A DNA stretch of 32,536 nt, from positions 1 to 32,536 of the forward strand of contig CAJQNZ010000067.1 of NCBI GenBank assembly GCA_905479835.1, written 5' to 3'. Below are positions 1 to 7,457 of the stretch, piece by piece (position 1 is the stretch's first letter; each line of letters begins with the position of its first letter). A model generated the notes under the pieces. It made no database searches. It was not told the origin of the DNA and saw only the letters and a program-made list of their open reading frames with translations. The stretch comes from an uncultured Flavobacteriaceae bacterium (GTDB lineage: Bacteria; Bacteroidota; Bacteroidia; Flavobacteriales; Flavobacteriaceae). The position numbers and the translations under genes are program-made.

Positions 1-578
1 CCTATTGCATCTGTTGCTGTATAAGTTACCGTTGTTGTTCCTATAGAAAATGTGCTTCCAGGATTATGTGTGCTTGTAAATGATGTTACTCCGCAATTAT
101 CTGCAGCTGTTGGTACTGTCCATGTTACTACAGCGTTACATCCTGTAGCATCTGTTCCTTGACTAATGTTTGATGGACAACCTGCAATCGTTGGATTGTC
201 ATCATCCGTTACTGTGACAAGCACTGTACAATAAACAAAATTTGAAATTATGCTTAAAGTTCCGACTCCATCCCAAGCAAGGAAGCCAACAAGAACTGGC
301 GTCCCTATATCGGCACATGTTAATTCTACTTGTGTTACTGGCGTTGGAATTGATGTTAATGGTTCGACTATTCGAGCAATATAAAACTCTGGTCCTACTG
401 AAGTACCGTCATCAATATCAGAAACATTAAGAGTATAATTTCCTGATGAATCAAGAGATACGGAAAACTCGCCCACGCAATTAGCTGCTGGTGGTTGTCC
501 ATAAGAAAAATTATGCCACAAAAAAAAGGCGGAAATAATGAAAAAAGCGAGTTTTTTCTTAAGTAATTTTTTAACCAT
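1..578 (-). CDS. Secreted HYR-domain protein, 5' part only (gene runs off the left edge)
   Basis: Reading the minus strand from the ATG at 578 gives 192 codons without a stop up to the window edge, so only the N-terminus is present. Residues 1-27 look like a signal peptide: a Lys-rich start (MVKKLLKKK), a hydrophobic core, and probable cleavage before QPPAANC. A Cys-rich region follows (about residues 28-125). From about residue 130 there is a HYR-like repeat with NPTIAGCPSNI, TGCNAVVTWTVP, ADNCGV, GTTTVTYTATDA. HYR (hyalin repeat) domains are Ig-like folds common in tandem in flavobacterial surface proteins exported by the type IX secretion system. A C-terminal sorting domain would lie outside the window. 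The domain call is sound, but the function (adhesion or matrix) is only inferred from the family. Confidence 0.8.
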   Translation of the reverse strand, partial: MVKKLLKKKLAFFIISAFFLWHNFSYGQPPAANCVGEFSVSLDSSGNYTLNVSDIDDGTSVGPEFYIARIVEPLTSIPTPVTQVELTCADIGTPVLVGFLAWDGVGTLSIISNFVYCTVLVTVTDDDNPTIAGCPSNISQGTDATGCNAVVTWTVPTAADNCGVTSFTSTHNPGSTFSIGTTTVTYTATDAI

Positions 579-639
579 TGCAATTCAATTTTAATAGCAA
601 TTTAAATGTTGGGGACATAAATGCTTTTGGTTTTGTAAA

Positions 640-647
640 CAAATGTA
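640..647 (-). promoter_or_regulatory. -7 promoter element of the HYR-domain gene
   Basis: The minus strand reads TACATTTG, matching the Bacteroidetes -7 consensus TAnnTTTG, about 62 bases before the ATG at 578. No TTG was found at the usual distance upstream, so this rests on one box. The rest of 579-791 is AT-rich and shows no gene. Confidence 0.4.
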
Positions 648-791
648 TATAAATCCATTGAATTATCCTAACAAACAATTAGTTATCAGCGTTTTATTAA
701 CAATAATCTGATTTATTCAGTATTTATTAGGTTAATAAGGAATGTTTATTAATGACATATCTTTAATAAAAAGAAAGAAAACATTAAAAAT

Positions 792-3254
792 CTAATGATT
801 TTTAATGAAAAAAGAGGCAGAAAAATTTCTTCCTGGAGAACTAATTCCAGAAGCAAATTCTTTATAATGAAGGTCAAAAATATTATTGATATTTATCTGA
901 AAATCGACCTTTTTTGAAACTTTATATTTCATATAAAAATTAAATATATTCCAACTTGGTGTTCCGAGATATTCTCCAGAATTTATATCAACTGGAGTTT
1001 GCTCTATATTGTCAATTCCTTCTGATAAATTATATTGATTTAATTCTTTGGTCCCATTGAATCTGAAGTTTAAACTAGCTTCAAATCGGTTTTTAGCAAA
1101 CTGTAATTCTAAATCACCAAAAATTGGAGGAATTGAGGAAAGTGGCAAGTCTGAATTCATGGATTCTCCTTTGGTATAAGTTATACTTCCATGAGTCTTC
1201 CAGTTGCCAAATACTTTCCCGCCAAAACTAAAAGTAGTTCCAGTAATATAAGCATTATTATGATTTACATTAGCAAATGTTTCAACGGTCTCGCCGTCAT
1301 AAATAATTGTTGAATTTCCATCTAGTGCAAATGGCTGCCTTGAAATGTATTTATCTAACAATGAATAATATACGCTTAATCCAATGTTGAATTTTTTGTC
1401 ATTTATATATTTTAAAACACCTATTTCAGCACTGTATGAATATTCAGGTCTTAACTGAATGTTTGGAACTGTAACTTGTCCATTTTTTTCTCTTACTTTC
1501 CCTACATCGTCAATATTTGGAGATCTGAATCCAGAAGAAATAACAGAATTTAACTGCCAGTTTTCACTGGGTCTATAGGTGTATCCAGCTGTTGCGGTTA
1601 AAGCGCCGTTGTCGATTGAAATAGAAGTATTGGGCAAGGTAATATAAGAATCGTCAATCCATCGTGCCATTAAATTGGTATAGGAGTACCTTACTCCTGT
1701 GTTTAAGGTTGAATTTGGAGTAATATCTTGTCGATAACTTACATATCCTGAAAAACTATCATACGAACTTCCTCCGTCAGGATATCTTGATTGAACATTA
1801 AAATTATTTATAAAGCCAAGGTTATTATTTTCTTCTACAAGTATTGTTTTTCCTATCGAACTTGATTTTACATTATTATGTGTTATTTCTGCACCGTAAG
1901 AAAGTTTTCTACTAGATTTTTTTCCAAGTTGGACCGAAAAATCTCCATTAATGCTATAAACATCAACTGATTCATTTCGATAAGATCTTTCTAAACTAGA
2001 AAATTTACGTTGTACTCTTGATTCTTTTAAATTTTGATAGGCTGCCGTTATAGTTCCATTATTTATCCATTTTTTATCGGGTTGAATTGACAATTGAGAA
2101 CTTACTAAAAACCTTTTTTGTGGTCCGTAATACCACTCTGCAAACTTCAATTCTCCTGAAGATCTTTCAGTCAACCTGTCAAATCTCGGAATATTCGAAC
2201 TTGTTGAATGTTGAATGTTGAGTGTTAAATTGGTTTTTTTAGAAAAATAAAAATAGAATTTTTGCAATAAATCAGATTGATTATATCCAGTGTTTATTTG
2301 AATATTTGGATTTGGATTTTGGGTGGGATTAATAGTGTAGAAGTTGTCTGTATTTAAGGAATAGTCAAATACTTTTCCCCAATCTTCATAGCCGTGTCTT
2401 CTGTTTTTTCCCATTTTCAAATCTCCAAAATCTGAATGAGAGAAACTTGTAAGCGAACTCCATTTTTTAAATGAAAGTTCTATACTCCCTTGTTGTGTAC
2501 TTTCATTATTAACAGTTCCTTGCCTTGTCATAAATCTAAGATTCACCATATTTTTCTTTCCTACTTCTGGCGTTTTAGTAAAATAATGAATGACGCCTCC
2601 AAGAGCATCAGAACCATATATGACTGAAGATGGTCCAAAAACTACTTCTGTTCTTTCAAGAACGGATGGTGATACAGAAATGGAGTTCTGTAAGTGCCCT
2701 GATCTATAGATTGCATTGTTCATCCGAACTCCATCTACAACAAGTAAAATACGGTTGGCCTCCATTCCTCTTAATACTGGACTTCCTCCGCCAAGTTGTG
2801 ATTTCTGAACTTTTATTCCTGGAATACTGGCTAGTAAATCTGCTGAAGTCTGCGATGCTGAACTTGTAATATCTTTTTTAGATAATATTTCAACGTGTTC
2901 TGCTATTCTATCCCTATTAACTTTCTGTCTTGATGTAGCAAGAATTACTTCGTCCAATGCTTCCGCTTTTCTGTGTAAAAAAAAAGTGCTTTTACTTTCT
3001 TTAAACTGTCTTTTTAAGACTTCAACTTCTATAAATGAAATGTGATTGAATGAAAGTATTTCATTCTCTTTAAAAATAGAAATATCAACTTTTCCATTTT
3101 TATCAGTATACAGTACATTCATCTTGCTTTCGTCATAAATACTACAATTGGATATAGGTAAATTGAGTTCGAAATCAAGAACAGTGATTTCTTGTGCATA
3201 CAAGTGAGCACAAAATAGAATGATAAAAAAAATAGTAAATCTATTCAAAATCAA
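792..3254 (-). CDS. TonB-dependent outer membrane receptor
   Basis: An 820-residue outer membrane beta-barrel for energised uptake of a ligand such as haem, cobalamin or a siderophore. A signal peptide (FTIFFIILFCAHLYA, cut before QE) is followed by a short carboxypeptidase-like regulatory domain (about 22-95). The plug (about 110-220) has DLLASIPGIKVQ, SPVLRGMEANRILLVVDGVR and GPSSVIYGSDALGGVI, and the barrel runs to the C-terminus. The plug wording resembles the haem/cobalamin receptor branch, but the substrate cannot be read from sequence. The start is TTG at 3254, because an in-frame TAG lies directly upstream. A second TTG two codons later is equally possible. The TTG overlaps the TGA of recO (TTGA), which suggests translational coupling as the third gene after porZ and recO. 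Confidence 0.88.
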   Translation of the reverse strand: MILNRFTIFFIILFCAHLYAQEITVLDFELNLPISNCSIYDESKMNVLYTDKNGKVDISIFKENEILSFNHISFIEVEVLKRQFKESKSTFFLHRKAEALDEVILATSRQKVNRDRIAEHVEILSKKDITSSASQTSADLLASIPGIKVQKSQLGGGSPVLRGMEANRILLVVDGVRMNNAIYRSGHLQNSISVSPSVLERTEVVFGPSSVIYGSDALGGVIHYFTKTPEVGKKNMVNLRFMTRQGTVNNESTQQGSIELSFKKWSSLTSFSHSDFGDLKMGKNRRHGYEDWGKVFDYSLNTDNFYTINPTQNPNPNIQINTGYNQSDLLQKFYFYFSKKTNLTLNIQHSTSSNIPRFDRLTERSSGELKFAEWYYGPQKRFLVSSQLSIQPDKKWINNGTITAAYQNLKESRVQRKFSSLERSYRNESVDVYSINGDFSVQLGKKSSRKLSYGAEITHNNVKSSSIGKTILVEENNNLGFINNFNVQSRYPDGGSSYDSFSGYVSYRQDITPNSTLNTGVRYSYTNLMARWIDDSYITLPNTSISIDNGALTATAGYTYRPSENWQLNSVISSGFRSPNIDDVGKVREKNGQVTVPNIQLRPEYSYSAEIGVLKYINDKKFNIGLSVYYSLLDKYISRQPFALDGNSTIIYDGETVETFANVNHNNAYITGTTFSFGGKVFGNWKTHGSITYTKGESMNSDLPLSSIPPIFGDLELQFAKNRFEASLNFRFNGTKELNQYNLSEGIDNIEQTPVDINSGEYLGTPSWNIFNFYMKYKVSKKVDFQININNIFDLHYKEFASGISSPGRNFSASFFIKNH

Positions 3255-3970
3255 CTAAATATAACTTTTAAAACGTCTAATGATTTTGGTTTTTTAAAAC
3301 CGCTTAAATGTAATTCAAAATATTGAATTAAAACCAATAGAAGTTGTTGTCTTGTTTTTGAATTATACTGTACTTTATTAAGTGCATCAAAGTTTATGCC
3401 TAATAGTTTTTTGAAAGCATTAAGTTCCTCTCCGTATAGGTGTAATCCAAATGGTTTTTTTTCAGTAAAAGCTCCTTTTGACAAATCAAAAAAATTAAAT
3501 TCTATGTTGGATAGGTCTGGATAAAAACCTAGGTATTTTGATAAATTTAGCATAAAAAACAAATGAAAATTTGAGATTTTATCATGTGCATCTAGCCACA
3601 ATAAAGAGGTTTCTATATATTCATATAGTATTTCATTACTTTCTTCTTCTTGTATAGAAGAATTAATTACTTCTGATAAAAATAACGCTATAGATTGCTT
3701 ACTGATGTCTTTATAAATTGAATTGTAATGATGGATCACTTCAACTTCTTTTATATAGTTTAATGTGTTTTTATTTGAATGTTTTGCAGTGATTTTCAAT
3801 TGAGTGAGTGGTTGAAAATAGGCGGCTTTTAATTTTCCTTTTCTCGCCTTTAGAATTCCTTTAAGTAAATAGGATTTTACACCATCTGATTCTGTATAAC
3901 ACCTTACAATTAAACTACTGTCTTGGTACTTTATAGCGCTTAGCACAACCGCTTTGGTAGTGATATCCAT
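3251..3970 (-). CDS. recO: DNA repair protein RecO
   Basis: A 239-residue RecO, the recombination mediator that works with RecR to load RecA on gapped DNA. The N-terminal OB-fold is recognisable (TTKAVVLSAIKYQDSSLIVRCYTE, then YLLKGILKARKGK and PLTQLKI). It is followed by the helical C-terminal domain with a typical FHLFFMLNLSKYLGFYPDL segment. The length matches the family. No zinc-binding Cys cluster is visible in the C-terminal domain. The gene starts 2 bases after the 3' end of the interrupted porZ gene and overlaps the TonB receptor by a few bases, so the three are probably one transcript. recO is not functionally related to its neighbours. Confidence 0.92.
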   Translation of the reverse strand: MDITTKAVVLSAIKYQDSSLIVRCYTESDGVKSYLLKGILKARKGKLKAAYFQPLTQLKITAKHSNKNTLNYIKEVEVIHHYNSIYKDISKQSIALFLSEVINSSIQEEESNEILYEYIETSLLWLDAHDKISNFHLFFMLNLSKYLGFYPDLSNIEFNFFDLSKGAFTEKKPFGLHLYGEELNAFKKLLGINFDALNKVQYNSKTRQQLLLVLIQYFELHLSGFKKPKSLDVLKVIFS

Positions 3971-3972
3971 AA

Positions 3973-4524
3973 TTAATTGATGATTGCAATTTTAGTAGAA
4001 GAAGTTACTGTTTTATCTTTGTTGGCCAGTAAAACTATATAGATTCCTGAAGCGACTTTCCTTCCTGCAAGGTTGGTTTTATTCCACACTGCTTTACCTC
4101 CTTGTAACTCTTGTCCTTCTATGACATTAGTTTCATAGACTAAGTATCCTGCAGAGTCCAATATCTTTATATTGGTTCCTTGAGGCAAGTGTTCTCCGTT
4201 TCTTCCATCGATTGTTACAAACTCATGTTCTGACCTTACAGGATTCGGATACGCATATACTTCGCCTAATTCGTCTCCAAAAGGAGCAACATTACTATTA
4301 TATGCAACAATCCCTTTATCAGTTGCAAAATATACTTTTCCATTGCTTTGATCTACCTTGATTTTAACAATGGTATTGGATGGTAAGGGCGAATTGTTGG
4401 TGCTAAAAATATTCAGTGTTTGTTGACCGTTTGGGTTGGATTGTAACGCACCACCAAGGTCAGTTCCAAACCATTTATTGTCTGCTCCATCAACAGCAAT
4501 TGAATTAATTGATTGATCTCCCAT
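3973..4524 (-). CDS. porZ: PorZ C-terminal part (last propeller blades and type IX sorting domain)
   Basis: 183 residues from the first ATG after the internal stop. The sequence begins inside a propeller blade (INSIAVDGADNKWFGTDLGG, then KVYFATDKGIVAYN). It continues into a Por-type C-terminal domain: YAYPNPVRSEHE, GTNIKILDSAGYLVYETNV, GGKAVWNKTNLAGRKVASG, IYIVLLANKD, TKIAIIN. There is no signal peptide, so if it is made by reinitiation it would not be exported by itself. It lies in the same frame as the upstream part, separated by the stop and 13 sense codons. It is almost certainly the tail of porZ and not an independent gene. Confidence 0.7.
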   Translation of the reverse strand: MGDQSINSIAVDGADNKWFGTDLGGALQSNPNGQQTLNIFSTNNSPLPSNTIVKIKVDQSNGKVYFATDKGIVAYNSNVAPFGDELGEVYAYPNPVRSEHEFVTIDGRNGEHLPQGTNIKILDSAGYLVYETNVIEGQELQGGKAVWNKTNLAGRKVASGIYIVLLANKDKTVTSSTKIAIIN

Positions 4525-4563
4525 TAATTTTTTTGGAATCCCATCATCTAAAATAATAATTGG

Positions 4564-6285
4564 TTATGCATCATAAATATCAGCATCAAAAAGTCCTGAA
4601 GCATTATAAAAAACTACCAATCCCTTTTGAGTACCTATCCATATTCTATTATTTTTATCTGCAGCTATTGTTCGTACATTAGGATCGGGAAGCGACCCTT
4701 TGGTTGGTTCTACTGTCAGCGCTCGTTTTCTATTTCCATTTTCATTAAATACATACGCACCGTTTCTTCTGGATCCTATCCATACGCTATTAATCTTATC
4801 AATTATAAGTTCATTCAATCCTAATGCGCTATTAGTCATAATAGAACTCAAGTCATAATTTGACCAAGATCCTGAAGGTGAATATTTTTTTACTTTATTA
4901 TCTACCCAAGCATTGGCTACCCATAAATTTCCTTGACGGTCAAATGCGGAACCGTTAATACGCAAGTTAATATAACTAGGATCTAATGGGAAATCAAGGT
5001 TTTCTAAGCCGCTATTGGTTTCATTCCAAAGCGTTGAAACCAAGTCGTCTTCAACAACCAACATTCCATCTGACCAGGAACTTATATAGGCTCTATTTTC
5101 ATGATTTGGATCTATCGTAGTGTGAACTAAATTTCGTGCAGGAAAACTTGAATTATATGCTGTGTTTACCCAAAATTCGCCATTAAAATGTCCAAATCCG
5201 AATCTATTATCCAAAGGTGTGTATGCAGAGTCATAACCGCCATATGTTACCCATAAATTATTATTGGAAACTGAAATTGAAAAGATATCGTTGGAAGTTG
5301 GACCTTCTGGATGTATCTCAATAAATTCTGATAAATTAAGAACTGACGACTGTAGTAATCCAAATTCTTTAGTTGCTAAATAGATTGTCTCATCTTCGGC
5401 ATAAGATCCGTTTAATTCAAAATAAAATTCTGAATTAATATCGGAAATTATACTGCTTTTAAGGTTTAAAGAAAGGTTATAAAAATAGGCTTGTCTTTGG
5501 GTTGCGATTGATAAGCAATTTGAAGAAGATTTAATTTTTAAAATCTCTGAGGAAACAGCTGAGATTAATTCTAAATTATTTGTACTACTGATTTCATATA
5601 GGTTATTAAATCTTGAAGTAAAAATTCTATCATTAAAAATTTCAATTGATGTAAAGTTACCAGAAAAATAGCGTGTCCAATTGTTAAAGTCTATCAAATT
5701 TGGATTTAAAATAGTCGCCATATATATACCGTTTTCTGTTGCCGCATAAATGTTTTGATCTATTATTTTTATTTCGTTAATTTTTACTTCTGATGAACCG
5801 TTTCCAATAAAAAAAGTGTCTCCAAAAACTAAGTTTTCTATATCGTATTCAACAATTGCAAAAGGTGTCGAGAGGTATAACTTATTGTTAAATTCAACAA
5901 TGTTGGTAATTTCTTTTTCTGTAGAAAGACTGAAGCTTGTAATATCCGGAGCAATTGTTATTTCTCCACTTTCTTCAATAATTTCTATCAATCCTGTGGC
6001 ATAACCGACTACAACTCTTTTGAAGGCTTCACTATAATAAATACTTGTTGTTGTCTCTCCAGAGAGCCCGTTAACGGATGAGAGTTTTGAAGTTTCGTTC
6101 GATGTTTCATCATAAACAAAAACTGCATTGTCAACAATTGCATAAATTTTATCATTTGCTTTTACAAAATTCTTTACGTTATTATATGAAAAAAAATCTT
6201 CCCAACTATCAGAATAGTCTACCTGAGAGAATGTATTTATAAAAAATAAAAGTGTAGTTATTCTAATTAGTTTTTTCATTATCAA
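4564..6285 (-). CDS. porZ: PorZ N-terminal part (beta-propeller domains)
   Basis: 573 residues. The signal peptide (MKKLIRITTLLFFINTFSQ) is followed by repeated propeller blades of the two-component-regulator type: NKLYLSTPFAIVEYD, QNIYAATENGIYMA, GNLWVANAWVDNKV, NSVWIGSRRNGAYVFN, NRIWIGTQKGLVVF. These are characteristic of the type IX secretion protein PorZ, which acts on the outer face of the outer membrane. Two ATGs (6285 and 6279) are possible starts, and the second gives the more usual MKKL start. Translation ends at TAA in mid-domain, leaving the last blades and the C-terminal sorting domain on the downstream part. A truncated product would lack the domain that family members carry at the C-terminus. 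Confidence 0.8.
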   Translation of the reverse strand: MIMKKLIRITTLLFFINTFSQVDYSDSWEDFFSYNNVKNFVKANDKIYAIVDNAVFVYDETSNETSKLSSVNGLSGETTTSIYYSEAFKRVVVGYATGLIEIIEESGEITIAPDITSFSLSTEKEITNIVEFNNKLYLSTPFAIVEYDIENLVFGDTFFIGNGSSEVKINEIKIIDQNIYAATENGIYMATILNPNLIDFNNWTRYFSGNFTSIEIFNDRIFTSRFNNLYEISSTNNLELISAVSSEILKIKSSSNCLSIATQRQAYFYNLSLNLKSSIISDINSEFYFELNGSYAEDETIYLATKEFGLLQSSVLNLSEFIEIHPEGPTSNDIFSISVSNNNLWVTYGGYDSAYTPLDNRFGFGHFNGEFWVNTAYNSSFPARNLVHTTIDPNHENRAYISSWSDGMLVVEDDLVSTLWNETNSGLENLDFPLDPSYINLRINGSAFDRQGNLWVANAWVDNKVKKYSPSGSWSNYDLSSIMTNSALGLNELIIDKINSVWIGSRRNGAYVFNENGNRKRALTVEPTKGSLPDPNVRTIAADKNNRIWIGTQKGLVVFYNASGLFDADIYDA

Positions 6286-6301
6286 ATGATCTATGATGTT
6301 T

Positions 6302-6309
6302 CAAAGATA
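6302..6309 (-). promoter_or_regulatory. -7 element of the porZ-recO-receptor cluster
   Basis: The minus strand reads TATCTTTG, a full match to TAnnTTTG, about 17 bases before the porZ ATG, which would give a leader of roughly a dozen bases. No TTG is seen at the expected -33 distance. Confidence 0.45.
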
Positions 6310-6360
6310 TTCAATAATAACGTAATAGTAAAAAGTATTATTTTAGCCTAAAAAAAATTA

Positions 6361-6834
6361 ATGGCAACAGAGATTGAAAGAAAATTTTTATTATTAAATG
6401 ATTCTTATAAAAAAGAGAGTTATAAAAAGTTGACAATCAAGCAAGGTTTTTTAAATTCCAATTTTAATCGAGTTGTCCGTGTTCGAATTGTTGATGATAA
6501 AGGTTATCTAACGATTAAAGGTAAATCTTCAGAGGATGGTACAACAAGATTTGAATGGGAAAAAGAAATTTCTATAAATGAAGCAACCTCATTGTTGGCA
6601 ATTTGTGAAAAGGGTGTTATAGAAAAAATTCGTTATTTAATAAAAAAAGGGGGGCACATTTATGAGGTCGATGAGTTTTTTCTAGATAATGAAGGTCTTT
6701 CCGTTGCAGAAATAGAGCTTAATGATGTTAATGAAAAGTTTATAAAACCTTCATGGCTCGGAATTGAAGTGACTGGAATAACGAAGTATTATAACTCTGA
6801 ATTAAGTAATAGCCCTTTTAATTCTTGGGCATAA
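6361..6834 (+). CDS. CYTH domain (triphosphate tunnel metalloenzyme) protein
   Basis: 157 residues. The diagnostic EIERKF motif is at residues 4-9. The alternating charged strands expected of a triphosphate tunnel follow: RVVRVRIVDDKGYLTIKGK, GTTRFEWEKEI, KIRYLIKKGGHIYEVDEFF, SVAEIELND. Family members hydrolyse inorganic triphosphate or nucleotide triphosphates with a metal ion, and class IV adenylate cyclases share the fold. The short bacterial stand-alone form seen here most often has triphosphatase activity. The product is cytoplasmic, with no signal or membrane segment. It stands alone, divergent from porZ, and ends in a strong hairpin, so it is probably monocistronic. The exact substrate is unknown. 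Confidence 0.9.
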   Translation: MATEIERKFLLLNDSYKKESYKKLTIKQGFLNSNFNRVVRVRIVDDKGYLTIKGKSSEDGTTRFEWEKEISINEATSLLAICEKGVIEKIRYLIKKGGHIYEVDEFFLDNEGLSVAEIELNDVNEKFIKPSWLGIEVTGITKYYNSELSNSPFNSWA

Positions 6835-6835
6835 A

Positions 6836-6897
6836 AAAACTCGAATAAATTTTCAATTATTCGAGTTATAAATAAATCAACCCCAAAGACTCATTTA
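6836..6897 (-). ncRNA. Putative small RNA next to the LytTR system
   Basis: A minus-strand -7 box at 6903-6910 would start a transcript near 6897. It would end about 60 bases later at the hairpin 6838-6867, followed by a U-run. The predicted RNA has an unpaired 5' half containing CUUUGGGGUU and then the terminator stem, the usual build of a short regulatory RNA. No ORF fits: an ATG near the 5' end is followed at once by a stop. The element lies between the CYTH gene and an unrelated orphan gene whose own weak terminator is at 7027-7048. Transcription is inferred, not shown. Confidence 0.3.
6838..6867. terminator. Bidirectional terminator hairpin
   Basis: An 11-bp perfect stem AACTCGAATAA / TTATTCGAGTT with an 8-base loop, directly after the CYTH stop codon. 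The run of As on its left gives a U-tract on the minus strand, so it is the better terminator for minus-strand transcripts, such as the putative small RNA described here. Confidence 0.7.
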
Positions 6898-6902
6898 CAT
6901 TA

Positions 6903-6910
6903 CAAATATA
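6903..6910 (-). promoter_or_regulatory. -7 element of the putative small RNA
   Basis: The minus strand reads TATATTTG, a perfect TAnnTTTG. There is no TTG at the normal -33 distance, which would fit a promoter that depends on an activator bound upstream (see 6963-6995). Confidence 0.4.
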
Positions 6911-6962
6911 AATTGTTTTCTTATTGGTGTATTTACAAATCTATATTTGAAAGTAAAAAAAC

Positions 6963-6995
6963 TACAAACGGTAAGATTTTATGTATAAACGGGAA
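6963..6995 (-). promoter_or_regulatory. Phased direct repeats resembling a LytTR regulator binding site
   Basis: On the minus strand two 12-base words, TTCCCGTTTATA (6995-6984) and TTACCGTTTGTA (6974-6963), repeat with a period of exactly 21 bp and agree at 10 of 12 positions. LytTR regulators such as AgrA bind paired 9-bp direct repeats of the type [TA][AC][CA]GTTN[AG][TG] separated by 12 bp, which also gives a 21-bp period. ACCGTTTGT matches 9/9 and CCCGTTTAT 8/9, with a 12-bp gap. The repeats lie upstream of the minus -7 box at 6903-6910, and a LytTR regulator gene is 1.8 kb away. Which regulator binds is inference. Confidence 0.4.
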
Positions 6996-7026
6996 AAGGC
7001 CTAACGATTATAGCGGTTAAGTTGTT

Positions 7027-7048
7027 AAAAACTAAACATTTGTGTTTA
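7027..7048 (-). terminator. Weak terminator of the 83-residue orphan gene
   Basis: On the minus strand a 5-bp stem TAAAC / GTTTA with a 6-base loop is followed by G and five Ts, just after the stop codon of the gene at 7058-7309. Confidence 0.35.
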
Positions 7049-7057
7049 AATTATTTT

Positions 7058-7309
7058 TTATAACTGTAAGTTTCTACTTTTAACTGATGTAGTTCCTTCG
7101 AATTGCCATGTTAATCCATTTTTTATATAAGAAACCATATACTCTTTCTTTTCAGCGTCAAATCGACTCGTATAGTTTCTAAAATAGGTTGTCTTATCAA
7201 TATTTTGACTTAGAAAACCTTCATTGGTAAACTTAATCGATCTTTGATTTTCTTTAACATCCCTGTAAATGTCTTTATCTGTGGGGATAAAAAAAGAATT
7301 AATTGTCAT
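7058..7309 (-). CDS. Small hypothetical protein (83 residues)
   Basis: I do not recognise this protein. It starts MTINSFFIPTDKDIYRDVK and is polar and rather basic. It contains GFLSQN, TTYFRNYTSRFDAEKKEYMV and YIKNGLTWQFEGTTSV, which look like short beta-strands. It has no signal peptide, membrane segment or Cys. It is supported as a real gene by its own -7 box (7362-7369), a structured leader (7328-7350) and a downstream hairpin (7027-7048). It lies just downstream of the LytTR/LytS pair on the same strand, but has its own promoter. Whether it belongs to that system is open. Confidence 0.6.
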   Translation of the reverse strand: MTINSFFIPTDKDIYRDVKENQRSIKFTNEGFLSQNIDKTTYFRNYTSRFDAEKKEYMVSYIKNGLTWQFEGTTSVKSRNLQL

Positions 7310-7327
7310 AAAAATAGTGTTGTGTAA

Positions 7328-7350
7328 GCATTATATAGGTTGTATAATGC
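7328..7350 (-). promoter_or_regulatory. Stem-loop in the leader of the 83-residue gene
   Basis: A perfect 8-bp stem GCATTATA / TATAATGC with a 7-base loop, lying between the -7 box and the ATG at 7309. On the predicted leader RNA it would fold about 20 bases before the start codon. Confidence 0.4.
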
Positions 7351-7361
7351 ATTCTATAGTG

Positions 7362-7398
7362 CAAATATAAGAAGTTCTTATCTGCTAAAAAGATAAGA
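7362..7398 (-). promoter_or_regulatory. Promoter and possible operator of the 83-residue gene
   Basis: The minus strand reads TATATTTGC at 7369-7361, a full match to the flavobacterial -7 element. Immediately upstream, over the -33 region, is an 8-bp inverted repeat TCTTATCT / AGATAAGA (7376-7383 and 7391-7398, 7-base spacer) that could be an operator. No TTG is present at -33. Confidence 0.4.
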
Positions 7399-7457
7399 TA
7401 TACCTATGTGTGCTATATCTAAATAAATGGTCTTCTTTTATTTACAAATGGAGTATT

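Larger units (their letters stand above)
3973..6285 (-). pseudogene. porZ: porZ-type gene interrupted by an in-frame TAA
   Basis: Reading 6285 to 3973 in one frame gives about 770 codons, close to the length I recall for PorZ, broken only by TAA at 4566-4564. The reading frame before the stop (GLFDADIYDA) continues after it (PIIILDDGIPKKLMGDQSIN) into the 183-residue second part without any frameshift. The stop could come from AAA (Lys) by one A-to-T change. PorZ is a surface-exposed type IX secretion component with beta-propeller domains and a C-terminal Por sorting domain, all present here across both parts. This could be a true nonsense mutation, a sequencing error, or a split but working protein. 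The two parts are listed separately below. Confidence 0.75.

Noticed and set aside
395-583. Small minus ORF of 62 codons in the HYR region
   Set aside because: It is a shadow. The frame starting at 578 gives a signal peptide and a HYR domain, while this one gives no recognisable protein.
3973-6285. Frameshift or two independent genes in the porZ region
   Set aside because: Both parts are in one frame with a single TAA between them and PorZ-like residues on both sides, so a nonsense codon explains it better than a frameshift or two genes.
6942-6949. Plus-strand TATATTTG as a promoter
   Set aside because: TTG words lie 15 and 26 bp upstream, not at the usual distance, and no plus-strand gene or terminator fits downstream.
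7000-7008. A third LytTR-like word (minus ATCGTTAGG)
   Set aside because: It is 15 bp from the nearest repeat and so out of the 21-bp phase. It is probably chance.
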